A DNA stretch of 64,000 nucleotides from Streptomyces sp. SLBN-31 (GTDB taxonomy: Bacteria > Actinomycetota > Actinomycetes > Streptomycetales > Streptomycetaceae). The position numbers were made by a program, and so were the translations under genes. Each line of letters starts with the position of its first letter. Position 1 is the stretch's first letter. Location: positions 3,038,001 through 3,102,000 of the forward strand of contig NZ_VFNC01000002.1 in the NCBI RefSeq assembly GCF_006715395.1. Reading direction: 5' to 3'. Under the pieces are notes generated by a model, which was given only the letters and a program-made list of their open reading frames with translations, was not told the DNA's origin and did no database searches. Shown here in pieces: positions 43,086 through 51,563 of the stretch.

Positions 43086-45206
43086 ATGCAGAACACCGTG
43101 ACGCCCACCCACTGCCCGTACTGCGCCCTGCAGTGCGGGATGAACCTGACGCCCGCCGCGGACGGCACGGTCGAGGTGAGCGAGCGCACGGACTTCCCGG
43201 TGAACCGGGGCGCGCTGTGCGGCAAGGGCCGTACCGCGCCGGCCGTGCTCTCGTCCCGAGTGCGCCTGACCTCCCCGTTGGTGCGCTCCGAGGGCACGCT
43301 TGTGCCCGCCACCTGGGACGAGGCACTGGACCGGATCGCCGGCCGGCTGCGTCGGACGCGCGTGGAGCACGGGCCGGACGCGGTCGGGGTGTTCGGCGGG
43401 GGCGGCCTGACCAACGAGAAGGCGTACACGCTCGGCAAGTTCGCGCGGGTGGTGCTCGGCACCTCCCAGATCGACTACAACGGGCGTTTCTGCATGTCGT
43501 CGGCCGCGGCGGCCGGCACGAAGGCGTTCGGGCTGGACCGGGGGCTGCCGTTCCCGCTGGAGGACATACCGAAGACCGGCTGCGTGATCCTGGTCGGGTC
43601 GAACCTTGCCGAGACCATGCCGCCGTCGCTCAGGTTCTTCACCGAGCTGAAGGAGAACGGCGGCACGCTGATCGTCGTCGACCCGCGGCGCACCCGGACC
43701 GCCGAGCAGGCCGACCTGCACCTGGCCCCGCGGCCGGGAACCGACCTCGCGCTCGCCCTTGGCCTGCTGCACCTGGTCGTCGCCGAGGGCCGGGTCGACG
43801 AGGAGTACGTGGCCGGACGCACCGCCGGCTGGGAGGACGCGCGGGCCGCGGCGATGGCGCACTGGCCGGAGTACGTGGAGCGGATCACGGGGGTGTCCGT
43901 TCCCCAACTCCGGGAGACCGTACGGCTGTTCTGCGAGCCCGAGCACGCGATGGTGCTGACGGCGCGCGGGCCGGAGCAGCAGTCCAAGGGCACGGACACC
44001 GTGAGTGCGTGGATCAACCTGTGCCTGGCGACCGGCCGGGCGGGGCGGCCGCTGAGCGGTTACGGCTGTCTGACCGGGCAGGGCAACGGGCAGGGCGGCC
44101 GCGAACACGGCCAGAAGGCCGACCAGTTGCCCGGCTACCGCAAGCTGGACGACCCGGCGGCGCGGCGGCACGTCGCCGAGGTGTGGGGCGTGGACCCGGA
44201 CAGTCTGCCGGGGCCGGGGCGCAGCGCGTACGAGCTGCTGGACGCCCTGGGGACGGACATCAGGTCGCTGTTGCTGATGGCGTCGAACCCGGTGGTGTCG
44301 GCGCCGCACGCCGCGCACGTGGAGGAGCGCCTGAAGTCCCTCGACTTCCTGGCCGTGTGCGACGTGGTCCTGTCGGAGACGGCGGCGCTCGCGGACGTCG
44401 TGCTGCCGGTGACGCAGTGGGCGGAGGAGACGGGCACGACGACCAACCTGGAGGGCCGGGTGCTGCTGCGGCGGCGGGCGATCACGCCGCCCGTCGGCGT
44501 CCGCAGCGATCTGGAGGTCATGCGCGAACTCGCCGACCGGCTGGGCGTGGAGAAGGGCTTCCCGACCGATCCCGAGGAGGTCTTCGAGGAGTTGCGCCGG
44601 GCGAGCGCGGGCGGGCCCGCCGACTACTCCGGGATCACCTACCGCAGGCTGGCGGAGGAGAACGGTGTGTTCTGGCCGTGCCCCCAGGACCTCTCCGGCC
44701 AACTCCCGCCGCAGGCAACCGAGGAGGCCCACCCGGGCACCCCCCGTCTCTTCCTCGACCGGTTCGCCACTCCCGACGGACGGGCCCGGTTCGTGCCCGT
44801 CTCGCACCGGGCGATCGACGAGGAGCCCGACGACGAGTACCCGGTCCTGCTGACGACCGGCCGGGTGGTGGCGCAGTACCAGTCCGGTGCCCAGACGCGC
44901 CGTGTGGACGAGCTGAACGCCGCCGCGCCGGGCCCGTTCGTGGAGCTGCACCCGCGGCTGGCGGCGCGGCTCGGGGCGGCGGAGGGCGATCCGGTGTCGG
45001 TGGTGTCGCGGCGCGGGCGCGCCGTCGCCCCGGCCCGCATCACGACCGCCATCCGGCCCGACACGGTCTTCATGCCCTTCCACTGGCCGGGCGAGGGGCG
45101 CGCCAACACCCTGACCAACCCGGCGCTGGACCCGACCTCGCGGATGCCGGAGTTCAAGGCGTGCGCGGTGCGGCTGGAGCCGGTCACCTCCGAGGGGAGC
45201 TCCTGA
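43086..45206 (+). CDS. nasA: assimilatory nitrate reductase catalytic subunit
   Basis: 706 residues, a molybdopterin-guanine-dinucleotide oxidoreductase. The N-terminal [4Fe-4S] motif uses Cys10, Cys13, Cys17 and Cys45 (HCPYCALQCGM ... RGALCGKG). The cofactor-binding middle has NGRFCMSSAAAAG, with Cys as the candidate Mo ligand region, and GYGCLTGQGNGQGGREHGQKADQLPGYR, typical of NasA. The C-terminal dinucleotide-binding domain ends in VFMPFHWPGEGRANTLTNPALDP. It reduces nitrate to nitrite in the cytoplasm. There is no BFD [2Fe-2S] tail, so a separate electron donor (probably the 50352 flavoprotein) is expected. Confidence 0.95.
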   Translation: MQNTVTPTHCPYCALQCGMNLTPAADGTVEVSERTDFPVNRGALCGKGRTAPAVLSSRVRLTSPLVRSEGTLVPATWDEALDRIAGRLRRTRVEHGPDAVGVFGGGGLTNEKAYTLGKFARVVLGTSQIDYNGRFCMSSAAAAGTKAFGLDRGLPFPLEDIPKTGCVILVGSNLAETMPPSLRFFTELKENGGTLIVVDPRRTRTAEQADLHLAPRPGTDLALALGLLHLVVAEGRVDEEYVAGRTAGWEDARAAAMAHWPEYVERITGVSVPQLRETVRLFCEPEHAMVLTARGPEQQSKGTDTVSAWINLCLATGRAGRPLSGYGCLTGQGNGQGGREHGQKADQLPGYRKLDDPAARRHVAEVWGVDPDSLPGPGRSAYELLDALGTDIRSLLLMASNPVVSAPHAAHVEERLKSLDFLAVCDVVLSETAALADVVLPVTQWAEETGTTTNLEGRVLLRRRAITPPVGVRSDLEVMRELADRLGVEKGFPTDPEEVFEELRRASAGGPADYSGITYRRLAEENGVFWPCPQDLSGQLPPQATEEAHPGTPRLFLDRFATPDGRARFVPVSHRAIDEEPDDEYPVLLTTGRVVAQYQSGAQTRRVDELNAAAPGPFVELHPRLAARLGAAEGDPVSVVSRRGRAVAPARITTAIRPDTVFMPFHWPGEGRANTLTNPALDPTSRMPEFKACAVRLEPVTSEGSS

Positions 45207-45642
45207 GCAGCCAGTCCCCGCTCTCGATGGGCCGCCCCCGGGCCCGCAGGCGTGCGGCGACCGAGTCGGCGGCGACGTACACCCAGGCGCGGACGAGGGT
45301 GTCGTCGGCGTCGCGGCGCACCTCGCGTTCGACGCGCTCGTAGAGGTTGCGGGGGTCGCCGGGCGCGTACTCCTCCAGCCGGTCGAGGGCGACGAGCAAC
45401 TCCGCGTACCGCTCGGGCAACGCGGTCACCAGCTCGCCGCGCACCTCGCCGCCGCCGGGCGCCTCCACGGCGTACGGGTAGCCGGGGCCGTCGTACAGCA
45501 CCGAACCGGTCAGCCGCCCCGGTTCCTCGGCGCGGGTGCGGCCGCGCAGGAAGTGGTCGTGGTTGACCTCGCCGGGGCGGAGGGTGCCGTAGACGAAGAA
45601 GGGCAGCCGGGGGCTCACAAAAACGATTCTCTCTCCACACAC
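45184..45642 (-). CDS. gamma-glutamylcyclotransferase/AIG2-like protein
   Basis: 152 residues with the AIG2/GGCT hallmark LPFFVYGTLRPGEVNHDHFL, a binding loop for a gamma-glutamyl moiety, then RAWVYVAADS. It overlaps the 3' end of nasA by 23 bp, tail to tail. The start is either GTG at 45642 (GAGGAGG just upstream, spacing short) or GTG at 45618 (GGAGAGA, better spacing). Substrate is unknown; members act on gamma-glutamylamines or peptides. Confidence 0.85.
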   Translation of the reverse strand: MCGERIVFVSPRLPFFVYGTLRPGEVNHDHFLRGRTRAEEPGRLTGSVLYDGPGYPYAVEAPGGGEVRGELVTALPERYAELLVALDRLEEYAPGDPRNLYERVEREVRRDADDTLVRAWVYVAADSVAARLRARGRPIESGDWLLRSSPRR

Positions 45643-45751
45643 ACCTCCTCACACGCACTCTTTACGGCTGCCTGTCATGACCCCTTAAATCTTGGTCAAC
45701 ACAGCGCCGACCACCCCCACGCGCCCTCCCGGCGCCCTACCGAGGAGATCG

Positions 45752-47416
45752 ATGAGTCGGATCCGGCTGCACCCCACCACCGCACGCAGGTCCCGTCGTC
45801 TCGCCGCCGCCACCGCCGTGGCCGCCACCACCGCCGCCCTGCTGGCCTCCGCGCTCTCCCCCGCCTCGGTCGCCGCCGACCGGCCGACCAGAGCCGGCGC
45901 GATCGAGAACGCGGCCTCGGCCCTGCTCGCCCATGCCGCGAGCCTGGGTCTGACGTCCGCCGAGGGCACGTCCGTGCGGGACGTGATCGTCGACGCGGAC
46001 GGCACGCAGCACGTCCGCTACGACCGCACCTACCGCCAACTGCCTGTTCTGGGCGGCGACTTCGTCGTCCACCTGGCGCCGGACGGGAAGTACCGCAGCG
46101 CGAACCGGGCGACGCGGAGCGAGATATCCCTGGTCTCGATCGTGCCCTCCATATCGGCGCCCAAGGCCGCCGACCTCGCGGCGAACGCCCTGCGCGCCGT
46201 GAACCTCGGCGAGACCCTGAAGCAGCTGACGGCCAAGCCCCAGCTGGTCGTCGACGCCCTGCACGGCACCCCGAAGCTGGCCTGGCGCACCCAGGTGGCG
46301 GCCAAGGACTCGCTGGGCAACCCGGTCGCCCGCACGGTGCTCACGGACGCGAGGACCGGCCGGCAGATCGACGCCTGGGACGACATCGAGACCGCGACGG
46401 GCGACGGCAAGTCGCTGTACAGCGGCACGGTTCCGCTGGAGACGACCCTGTCGGGGTCGACGTACCAGCTCAAGGACCCCACCCGCGGGAACACCTACAC
46501 GGGCGACGCGGCGAACAAGACCGACCTGTGCTTCCTGACGAGCATCTGCATCAGCCGCGCCCCGTCGACGGTGTTCACCGACACCGACAACCACTGGGGC
46601 ACCGGGGCGACTTCGGACCGCGCGAGCGCCGCGGTCGACGCCCAGTACGGCACGAACGTCACCTGGGACTTCTACAAGAACACCTTCGGCCGCAACGGCA
46701 TCGGCGGCGACGGCAAGGGCTCCTACAACCGCGTCCACTACGGCAACGCCTACAACAACGCGTTCTGGGACGACAGTTGCTTCTGCATGACCTACGGCGA
46801 CGGTGACGGCACGACGTTCGGCCCCCTGGTGTCGCTCGACGTCGCCGGCCACGAGATGACCCACGGCGTCACCTCCAAGACGGCCGCCCTGACGTACTCG
46901 GGCGAGTCCGGCGGCCTGAACGAGGCGACCTCCGACATCCTGGGCACGCTGGTGGAGTGGTACGCGAACAACGCGTCCGACCCCGGTGACTACCTCATCG
47001 GCGAGAAGATCGTGAAGTCCGGCTTCGGCCGGGAGGCGCTGCGGTTCATGGACAAGCCGTCCAAGGACGGCAACTCGGCCGACTCCTGGAGCAGTTCGGT
47101 CGGCAACCTCGACGTCCACTACTCCTCCGGGGTCGCCAACCACTTCGCGTACCTGCTCGCGGAGGGCAGCGGCGCGAAGACGATCAACGGGGTCAGCTAC
47201 AACTCGCCCACCTCCGACGGCTCCACGGTCACCGGGATCGGCCGGGACAAGCTCGGCCGGATCTGGTACCGGGCACTGACGGTCTACATGACGTCGTCGA
47301 CGAACTACGCGGGCGCGCGGACGGCGACCCTGAACGCGGCCAAGGACCTGTACGGGGCCGGGAGCACCGAGTACAACGCGGTGGCGGCGGCCTGGAGCGC
47401 CGTGAACGTGAACTGA
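45752..47416 (+). CDS. secreted M4-family (thermolysin-like) metalloprotease
   Basis: 554 residues from ATG at 45752 (GAGGAG five bases upstream; a longer frame lacks a site). Tat- or Sec-type signal with an Arg-rich start and long Ala core. FTP/PepSY-type propeptide (about 40-210; RYDRTYRQLPVLGGDFVVHL), then the catalytic domain with zinc motif HEMTH at 367-371 and third ligand Glu391 in GGLNEATSD. The C-terminal helical domain carries the YSSGVANHFAYLLAEG pattern. It is exported as a proenzyme and digests extracellular protein. It stands alone and a strong hairpin follows. Confidence 0.95.
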   Translation: MSRIRLHPTTARRSRRLAAATAVAATTAALLASALSPASVAADRPTRAGAIENAASALLAHAASLGLTSAEGTSVRDVIVDADGTQHVRYDRTYRQLPVLGGDFVVHLAPDGKYRSANRATRSEISLVSIVPSISAPKAADLAANALRAVNLGETLKQLTAKPQLVVDALHGTPKLAWRTQVAAKDSLGNPVARTVLTDARTGRQIDAWDDIETATGDGKSLYSGTVPLETTLSGSTYQLKDPTRGNTYTGDAANKTDLCFLTSICISRAPSTVFTDTDNHWGTGATSDRASAAVDAQYGTNVTWDFYKNTFGRNGIGGDGKGSYNRVHYGNAYNNAFWDDSCFCMTYGDGDGTTFGPLVSLDVAGHEMTHGVTSKTAALTYSGESGGLNEATSDILGTLVEWYANNASDPGDYLIGEKIVKSGFGREALRFMDKPSKDGNSADSWSSSVGNLDVHYSSGVANHFAYLLAEGSGAKTINGVSYNSPTSDGSTVTGIGRDKLGRIWYRALTVYMTSSTNYAGARTATLNAAKDLYGAGSTEYNAVAAAWSAVNVN

Positions 47417-47436
47417 CCGACCCCGCCCGCGGGTTG

Positions 47437-47470
47437 CGGCCGCTCCGGTGCTGTCCGACCGGAGCGGCCG
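47437..47470 (+). terminator. terminator after metalloprotease gene
   Basis: Perfect 12-bp stem CGGCCGCTCCGG / CCGGAGCGGCCG with a 10-base loop, 20 bp after the stop. It may also serve the convergent FMN reductase gene. Confidence 0.85.
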
Positions 47471-47492
47471 TCCCGTCTCCCCGAGTCGCCGC

Positions 47493-48074
47493 TCAGCCCC
47501 CGTACGGCCTGCGCTCCCGTGCCTCCCGCAACCCGCGCGCCCACCAGAGCAGTTGGTCCAGCATCGTCTTCGCCGCCGCGTCCGGACCCGTGGGGTCCTT
47601 CGGACGGCCGTCCTCGAAGGCGCCGCCCGCGTTGTGGAAGGAGACGGTGTCCCGCACCGTCACGGCATGGAGCTCGGCGAAGACCTGGCGCAGGTGTTCC
47701 ACCGCGCGCAGGCCGCCGGAGACGCCGCCGTAGGAGACCAGGGCGACCGGTTTGGCCTGCCATTCCGTGTAGTGCCAGTCGATGAGGTTCTTCAGGGCCG
47801 CGGGATAGGAGTGGTTGTACTCGGGGGTGAGGACGACGAAGGCGTCCGCCGCCGCCAGTTTCGGGGTGACAGAGGACAGGGCCGCCGTCGTCGCGGGAGT
47901 CCGGGCGAACGTCGTGGGGAGTTCGGCGTCGGCCACGTCCACGACTTCCACGATCAGGTCGTCGCGGTCGCGGAGGCGGGTCAGGAGCCAGTCGGCGACG
48001 ACCGGGCCGAAGCGGCCGTGCCGGTTGCTGCCGATGACGACGGTGACCTGGAGAGGGGCATCGGGTGTCTGCAT
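47493..48074 (-). CDS. NAD(P)H-dependent FMN reductase
   Basis: 193 residues, a flavodoxin-like fold: VTVVIGSNRHGRFGPVVADWLL (phosphate loop), AFVVLTPEYNHSYPAALKNLIDW (the PEYN flavin motif) and KPVALVSYGGVSGGLRAVEHLR. It reduces free FMN or quinones with NAD(P)H. A SoxR-type palindrome lies 15 bp before the ATG. In S. coelicolor a reductase of this kind (SCO2478, from memory) belongs to the SoxR regulon that answers redox-active compounds, so the same control is likely here. Confidence 0.92.
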   Translation of the reverse strand: MQTPDAPLQVTVVIGSNRHGRFGPVVADWLLTRLRDRDDLIVEVVDVADAELPTTFARTPATTAALSSVTPKLAAADAFVVLTPEYNHSYPAALKNLIDWHYTEWQAKPVALVSYGGVSGGLRAVEHLRQVFAELHAVTVRDTVSFHNAGGAFEDGRPKDPTGPDAAAKTMLDQLLWWARGLREARERRPYGG

Positions 48075-48089
48075 GCGGATCAGCCTCGT

Positions 48090-48109
48090 ATCTCAAGCTT
48101 GGTTGAGGT
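48090..48109 (-). promoter_or_regulatory. SoxR-type operator
   Basis: Near-palindrome reading ACCTCAACCA-AGCTTGAGAT on the minus strand, overlapping a TTGACC -35-like hexamer, 15-35 bp before the FMN reductase start. Arms CCTCAA/TTGAGa fit the MerR-family SoxR box. Confidence 0.7.
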
Positions 48110-48355
48110 CAAGCCCGGCTTCCGCCGGATCCGGGTCACCCGTTCACACGTGCGCTCTGCGCCCTTCGGGTGCTCTTCCGCCGGACCCTCCCCACACGCC
48201 GCTGACCTGCTGAGACTCCCGGCGAAGGGGTCGTGGGCGCACACGCCTGACACCCATTCACCCCATTTCTGACGATCCTTCAGCAAGCGCGCTCGCTCCG
48301 CTGCCACTTACCTCGGAAGGGCAGAGGACACCAGCAAGAGCTCGGAGGAGCACCG

Positions 48356-48877
48356 ATGCGCCGTACCGCCCGTCTGCTGTCCGCCGCCGCGCTCGCCGTC
48401 GCGGCCGCGGGGATCGCCGCGGCGCCCGCCTACGCCGACGACGACGAGGGCGGCCTGGAGGTGTATCCGTCCTCGGCCGAGCCCGGCGGGCAGGTCACCG
48501 TGAACACCTCGGCGTGCGACGCCGGTACGGCGGAGGGCGACGCCGGGGCCGTGGGCGCCGGCGCGTTCACGCTCGCGCCCAGCACCCACGAGGGCGAGGC
48601 GATCGGACAGTTCCGGGTGCCGCCGAGCGCGCAGCCGGGCACGTACGAGATCGTCGCGAAGTGCGCCGAGGGCGACCGCGAGGCCTCCGGCGACCTGGTG
48701 GTCACGCTGTCGCCGGTGCGGGGCCGGGTGCAGCCCCGAGGAAGTGTGAAGACAGGGGTCGGTGGCGTGATGGGCCCCGACCCCGTGCGGACCGCGGCCG
48801 GCGTGGCGGCTCTCGCCGTCGCCGCCGCGGGCGGTACCTGGCTCCTGCATCGCCGGGCGAGAGGCGACGGGATCTGA
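48356..48877 (+). CDS. exported, membrane-anchored protein of sortase locus
   Basis: 173 residues. Signal peptide (MRRTARLLSAAALAVAAAGIAAAPAYA), an Ig-like or Big-type beta domain (LEVYPSSAEPGGQVTVNTSAC ... PGTYEIVAKC with two Cys likely bonded), then a C-terminal membrane helix (AAGVAALAVAAAGGTWLLH) and a basic tail. The layout resembles sortase-sorted proteins but no LPxTG-like motif precedes the helix; the pre-helix sequence is GVGGVMGPDP. It is followed by a class F sortase gene, 135 bp away. Confidence 0.8.
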   Translation: MRRTARLLSAAALAVAAAGIAAAPAYADDDEGGLEVYPSSAEPGGQVTVNTSACDAGTAEGDAGAVGAGAFTLAPSTHEGEAIGQFRVPPSAQPGTYEIVAKCAEGDREASGDLVVTLSPVRGRVQPRGSVKTGVGGVMGPDPVRTAAGVAALAVAAAGGTWLLHRRARGDGI

Positions 48878-49012
48878 CGGACACCCTCCGCTGTCCGTCC
48901 GCCGGTACCGCATGCCCCTCCCCCTCCGGGTCCGACGCCCCTCGCGGCCCGGAGGGGGACCGGGGTTCCCCAGCCGTGGCGGGGTCCGTCCGCTCCCAGG
49001 CAGGAGGCTCGT

Positions 49013-49633
49013 GTGCGCAAATTCAGCAATGTCGCCCTGGCGTCCGTGACCGTCGTCTCCCTGTGCACGGGCGCCTGGCTGCTCGGCAACGGCGAGGAGA
49101 CCCACGCCCCGCCGCAACCCTCCCCGGCCGAGGCCCGCTCGGGCGCCGCCGACCCCCGGTCCGCGCCCGCGCTGCCGCCGTCCCCGCCGGACCGCATCCG
49201 CATCCCGTCGATCCGGGTGAACGCCTCTCTCATGGGCCTGGGCCTCACCCGGTCCGGCAGCCTCGGCGTCCCGCCCGCCGGGGAGAAGAACCTCGCCGGC
49301 TGGTACGAGGCCGGCACCACCCCCGGCGACACGGGCACGGCGATCGTCGCCGGCCACGTCGACAACGCCGACGGACCCGCCGTCTTCTACGACCTCGGCG
49401 CTATGAAGAAGGGCAGCGCCATCGACATCGACCGGCGGGACGGCAGCACCGCCCGGTTCACCGTGGACGCGGTCGAGGTGTACAAGGCGACCGGCTTCCC
49501 CGACCAGAAGGTGTACGGCGCGGCCGACCGGCCCGAGCTGCGGGTGATCACCTGCGGCGGGGGCTACTCGCGGTCGACCGGCTACCAGGGCAACGTGGTC
49601 GTCTTCGCCCACCTCACGGGCACGCGTCGCTGA
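49013..49633 (+). CDS. class F sortase
   Basis: 206 residues. N-terminal membrane anchor ([19 protein letters not shown]), Pro-rich linker, then a sortase barrel with catalytic His115 ([11 protein letters not shown]), Cys181 ([10 protein letters not shown]) and probable Arg187. The short loop after the Cys ([14 protein letters not shown]) is typical of actinobacterial class F. GTG start at 49013 with AGGAGG upstream. It cleaves a sorting signal and transfers proteins to a surface acceptor. The neighbouring membrane protein may be its substrate or partner. Confidence 0.92.
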   Translation: MRKFSNVALASVTVVSLCTGAWLLGNGEETHAPPQPSPAEARSGAADPRSAPALPPSPPDRIRIPSIRVNASLMGLGLTRSGSLGVPPAGEKNLAGWYEAGTTPGDTGTAIVAGHVDNADGPAVFYDLGAMKKGSAIDIDRRDGSTARFTVDAVEVYKATGFPDQKVYGAADRPELRVITCGGGYSRSTGYQGNVVVFAHLTGTRR

Positions 49634-50150
49634 CCACGGCCGCCACGACGGTCCGCGCGCAGTCCAGGGCCTCGGTGTGCGTGGTGTCCACCTCCAGGTC
49701 GTAGACCACACCCTGGTGGACCGCCTCCGCCTGCTTCTCGGCCATGCCCGGGGCCCGGTCGCCGCGGACGATCTCCCGGCCCGCGGCCACGGCCGCCTCG
49801 CAGCGCACACCCACCCACAGCACGTCGAGGCCGGCCAGCGGCTCCCGCCACCGGTCCTGGGACGCGGCGCCGCCGAGGAAGACGTCGTCGATGATCACCC
49901 GGGCGCCCGCCCGTGCCGTCGCCGCCACCCCCCGCCGCCAGGCCGCCTCCAGCCTGCCGAACTCCCGGCCCACCTGCACCGTGCCGTCCGGCGAGACCAG
50001 CGCGGCCTGCAGAGAGGCCGGCATCGCCTCGACCAGGCCGTCGATCCCGAACGCCAGCCACGGCTCGGGCAGCAGCGCCTGCAGGCACCGTACGATCCCC
50101 GACTTGCCCGAGCTGGAGCCGCCGTTCAACACGATCACCTCAGTCGCCAT
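49614..50150 (-). CDS. chloramphenicol phosphotransferase-like kinase
   Basis: 178 residues from ATG at 50150. P-loop [17 protein letters not shown], then [10 protein letters not shown] and [12 protein letters not shown], matching the CPT family that phosphorylates the chloramphenicol hydroxyl. Family members also act on unrelated small molecules, so resistance is not proven. The 3' end overlaps the sortase gene by 20 bp, tail to tail. Confidence 0.88.
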   Translation of the reverse strand: MATEVIVLNGGSSSGKSGIVRCLQALLPEPWLAFGIDGLVEAMPASLQAALVSPDGTVQVGREFGRLEAAWRRGVAATARAGARVIIDDVFLGGAASQDRWREPLAGLDVLWVGVRCEAAVAAGREIVRGDRAPGMAEKQAEAVHQGVVYDLEVDTTHTEALDCARTVVAAVVSDACP

Positions 50151-50301
50151 GCGGTGACCGTACCGTCCGGCCGCCCACCGCCCGTAGGCAATATCCGCGG
50201 CCTCCGGGCGCCACCGCCCCGGCCTCACACCGCGCCCCCGACGTGGGCTCCGAACCCTCACACCCACCCCGCGCCGGTGCTGAGGGCAGCGTTCCTCGCG
50301 G

Positions 50302-50339
50302 GAAACAGACGTGATGCGGTCGGGTAACACCGGCAACGC
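50302..50339 (+). promoter_or_regulatory. GlnR-box-like array before nitrite operon
   Basis: GAAAC-n6-GATGC-n6-GTAAC-n6-AACGC in the 11-bp register of GlnR, ending 12 bp before the first ATG of the nirBD unit. Same position relative to the start codon as the array before nasA. GTAAC is the best half-site. Confidence 0.55.
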
Positions 50340-50351
50340 ACGCTCCTGGAC

Positions 50352-51563
50352 ATGACCTCGAATACGCGTGTGGTGGTGATCGGCGCCGGGCTCGCGGGCG
50401 TCCGGCTCGCCCGGCGGCTCGGTGAGCTCGGCACGCCCGTGACGCTGATCGGCGAGGAGGAGCACCGCCCGTACAACCGGGTGCTGCTCGCCGAGGTGCT
50501 GGCCGGGCGCTACAGCCCGGACGTCATCGCGCTGCCCGCGCCCGCGGAGCTGGTCCGCGGCCGGGTCACGGGCATCGACCGCGAGGTGCGAGCCGTACAC
50601 CTCGCGGACGGCTCGAAGATCGCATACGACACCCTGGTCCTGGCCACCGGCTCGAACCCCGTGCTGCCGCCGCTGCGCGGTCTGTTCACCCCGGATCACG
50701 TGCTGCCCGAGGGCGTGCACGCGTTCCGCACCCTGGACGACTGCCTGGGCCTGTCGAAGGCCGTACGGCCGGGGGTGAAGGCGGTCGTCATCGGCGGCGG
50801 GCTCCTCGGGGTCTCCGCGGCCCGCGCGCTCGCCCGGCGCGGCGCCCAGGTCGTCCTCGCCCAGCAGTCCGAGCGGCTGATGGAACGTCAGCTCGATCCG
50901 GCCGCCTCGAAGCTGGTCCGCCGGCACCTGACCGACCTCGGCGTCGAGGTCCACACCGAGTGCCGGGTGAGGGACGTGCGCTGCGTCGGCGGCGCCGTCC
51001 GCTCGGTCGAGATGCACGACGGCTACGCGCTCGACGCCGACCTCGTAGTCCTGGCCTGCGGGGTCCACCCCCGCGTCGGTCTCGCGCAGACCGCCGGCCT
51101 GGAGGTCCGCAAGGGCGTCCTCGTCGACGACGAACTGCGCACCTCCGACCCGCACATCCGGGCGATCGGCGACTGCGTCCAGCACGACGGCACGGTGTAC
51201 GGGCTCGCCACCCCGGCGCTCGAACAGGCCGAGGTGCTGGCCGAGTCGCTGTCCGGGCGCTCCGACGCCCGCTACACCGGCACCCGTTCACTCACCCGGC
51301 TCACGCTGGCCGGTGAGGGCTTCTTCGACCTCGCCGCGTTCGGCGAGACGGAGCCGCGTCCCGGGGACGACGTCGTCCAGCTCACGGACGCCACCCGCGG
51401 CACCTACCGCAAGGTCGTCGTCCGCGACGACCGCCTGGTCGGCGGGGTCCTCGTCGGCGAACTCGGCACCGTCGGCGCGCTCGCCCGCGCCTGGGAGGGA
51501 GCAGAGCCGCTCCCCGACGACGGCCCCCTGCTCCACCTGCTCACCAATGATGGAGGCTCCTGA
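50352..51563 (+). CDS. FAD/NAD(P)H oxidoreductase, nitrate assimilation electron donor
   Basis: 403 residues. FAD motif [38 protein letters not shown](P)-binding [21 protein letters not shown] and second FAD motif [13 protein letters not shown]. It resembles the N-terminal half of NirB but lacks Fe-S domains. It overlaps nirB by TGATG-type coupling (stop at 51563, start at 51563). The likely role is passing electrons from NAD(P)H to NasA or NirB (NasC/NasB-like). It is first in the operon with nirB and nirD. Confidence 0.9.
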   Translation: MTSNTRVVVIGAGLAGVRLARRLGELGTPVTLIGEEEHRPYNRVLLAEVLAGRYSPDVIALPAPAELVRGRVTGIDREVRAVHLADGSKIAYDTLVLATGSNPVLPPLRGLFTPDHVLPEGVHAFRTLDDCLGLSKAVRPGVKAVVIGGGLLGVSAARALARRGAQVVLAQQSERLMERQLDPAASKLVRRHLTDLGVEVHTECRVRDVRCVGGAVRSVEMHDGYALDADLVVLACGVHPRVGLAQTAGLEVRKGVLVDDELRTSDPHIRAIGDCVQHDGTVYGLATPALEQAEVLAESLSGRSDARYTGTRSLTRLTLAGEGFFDLAAFGETEPRPGDDVVQLTDATRGTYRKVVVRDDRLVGGVLVGELGTVGALARAWEGAEPLPDDGPLLHLLTNDGGS

